DNA of 64,000 bases, taken from assembly GCA_030427735.1 (NCBI GenBank), contig JAUIBP010000004.1, forward strand, positions 62,001 to 126,000. Reading direction: 5' to 3'. The translations under genes were made by a program, and so were the position numbers. Positions 63,419 to 64,000 of this stretch are shown in pieces. Source of the stretch: Bacteroidia bacterium (lineage in GTDB: Bacteria > Bacteroidota > Bacteroidia > Flavobacteriales > Flavobacteriaceae). How positions within the stretch are numbered: the first letter of the stretch is position 1; every line of letters starts with the position of its first letter. The notes under the pieces are model-generated. The model ran no database searches, was not told the origin of the DNA, and worked only from the letters and a program-made list of their open reading frames with translations.

Positions 63419-63898
63419 ATGGATTTTAAAATTAGAGCGGCAAAAAAAGAAGATATCTCAGGAATTCTTCAATTGATTAACGAATTGGCAATTTTTGAAA
63501 ACGAACCCGATGCGGTAGAAGTAACTGCTAGCGATTTAGAACGCGATGGTTTTGGAGATGCGCCGCTTTTTATCTGTTTTGTTGCCGAGGTAGCTGCTGG
63601 TATAAAAGGCATTGCTTTGGTGTACAATAGATATTCTACTTGGAAAGGCCCAATCATTCATTTAGAAGATTTAATTGTAAATGAAGCGTATCGCGGCACA
63701 GGTATTGGCTCGGCTTTGTTAGACGAAGTTGTTAAATACGGCCATAGTCGTGGCGCTAAGCGCATTAATTGGGAAGTTTTAGATTGGAACGAAAGTGCTA
63801 TTTCGTTTTACGAAAGCAAAGGAGCACGCGTGTTGCGAGATTGGGATGTTGTGCATCTGGACGAGCAAGCCATTCGGGCCTACGTAGATAAACTATAA
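63419..63898 (+). CDS. GNAT-family N-acetyltransferase
   Basis: The 159-residue protein has the GNAT acetyl-CoA-binding motif EAYRGTGIGSALLDEVVKYG (about residues 92-111) and the C-terminal WNESAISFYESKGARVL. It resembles small-molecule amine acetyltransferases (SSAT/diamine type), but the substrate is unassigned. Start chosen at MDFKIRAAKK, because the promoter box lies between the two possible ATGs. lysC starts 1 nt after its stop, so the two are coupled. Confidence 0.9.
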   Translation: MDFKIRAAKKEDISGILQLINELAIFENEPDAVEVTASDLERDGFGDAPLFICFVAEVAAGIKGIALVYNRYSTWKGPIIHLEDLIVNEAYRGTGIGSALLDEVVKYGHSRGAKRINWEVLDWNESAISFYESKGARVLRDWDVVHLDEQAIRAYVDKL

Positions 63899-63899
63899 T

Positions 63900-64000
63900 A
63901 TGAAGGTTTTTAAATTTGGTGGTGCTTCTGTTAAAGATGCTCAAGCTGTAAAAAACCTTGGCACTATTGTAAAGCATTATGGAAGTAACGATACTTTAAT
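63900..64000 (+). CDS. lysC: Aspartate kinase, N-terminal fragment (cut by window edge)
   Basis: The first 33 residues read MKVFKFGGASVKDA and so on, the KFGGxS phosphate-binding opening of aspartokinases, which phosphorylate aspartate on the way to lysine, threonine and methionine. The gene runs off the right end, so whether it is fused to homoserine dehydrogenase cannot be seen. Confidence 0.85.
   Translation, partial: MKVFKFGGASVKDAQAVKNLGTIVKHYGSNDTL

Noticed and set aside
1-64000. CRISPR arrays, prophage, integrase genes or tRNA-associated attachment sites
   Set aside because: No regularly spaced repeats, phage structural genes, recombinases or tRNA genes were seen on either strand.

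Overview
The window is an ordinary-looking chromosomal segment of a low-GC member of the Bacteroidota, most likely a marine Flavobacteriaceae. The evidence is: T9SS sorting domains of both type A and type B; SusC/carboxypeptidase-regulatory-type TonB receptors; SPII lipoproteins with acidic residues after the Cys; an IPExxxVDY protein; a flavobacterial-type PEP carboxylase; and repeated TAnnTTTG (-7) promoter boxes instead of sigma70 boxes. I see no rRNA, tRNA, CRISPR array, prophage or intact transposon. Both ends cut genes: a UvrD/RecB-like helicase on the left and an aspartate kinase on the right.

Layout. 1-2165: helicase fragment, Mn-type superoxide dismutase, then about 550 bp without protein genes that hold two copies of a probable small RNA. 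2168-7093 (minus): purF, a PfkB kinase, RNase HI, a cyclase-family protein and purN. 7331-11639 (plus): acpP-fabF-rnc, then IPExxxVDY-pyk. 11752-15572 (minus): TonB receptor plus DUF4374 surface lipoprotein, resembling a xenosiderophore uptake pair. 15788-18608: dinB diverging from a CYTH/YCII/HAD run. 18740-21262: TetR-controlled DsbA-like and NmrA-like cassette. 21289-30890: monooxygenase-like protein, T9SS type B protein, ALDH7-type dehydrogenase, OmpA plus HhH membrane pair, a degraded gene, a DUF6252-like lipoprotein and ppc. 31021-41859: small Cys/Lys-rich protein, ferritin, HDAC-like hydrolase, Tex, unknown secreted protein, NlpE/META lipoprotein, metG, LD-carboxypeptidase, Cys-rich duplicated mini-protein, YraN. 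41931-47207 (minus): membrane AraC regulator, TonB receptor, secreted tyrosine-phosphatase-like lipoprotein. 47416-58270: D-2-hydroxyacid dehydrogenase, T9SS type A propeller protein, membrane-anchored TPR/HTH regulator, outer-membrane proteins, SIMPL protein, thioredoxin-like lipoprotein. 58277-64000: mfd, TerB-like protein, fbp, GNAT, lysC start.

How the genes work together. Housekeeping modules dominate: purine synthesis (purF, purN), fatty acid synthesis (acpP, fabF), central carbon (pyk, ppc, fbp), translation (metG) and DNA repair (mfd, dinB). Between them lie envelope and nutrient-scavenging loci typical of flavobacteria.

The observations most worth following are: (a) the tandem pair of about 75-nt RNAs at 1588-1665 and 1985-2063, which keep an identical body while their terminator stems differ by a paired change; (b) a flavobacterial REP-like palindrome inserted in frame inside metG, with a shorter relative at 32983; (c) 13-bp direct repeats between the divergent promoters of the tetR and dsbA-like genes; (d) a duplicated four-cysteine mini-protein at 41125; and (e) a decayed gene next to a perfect 14-bp inverted repeat at 26888-27303. 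I did not find a clearly new multi-gene defence or biosynthetic system.
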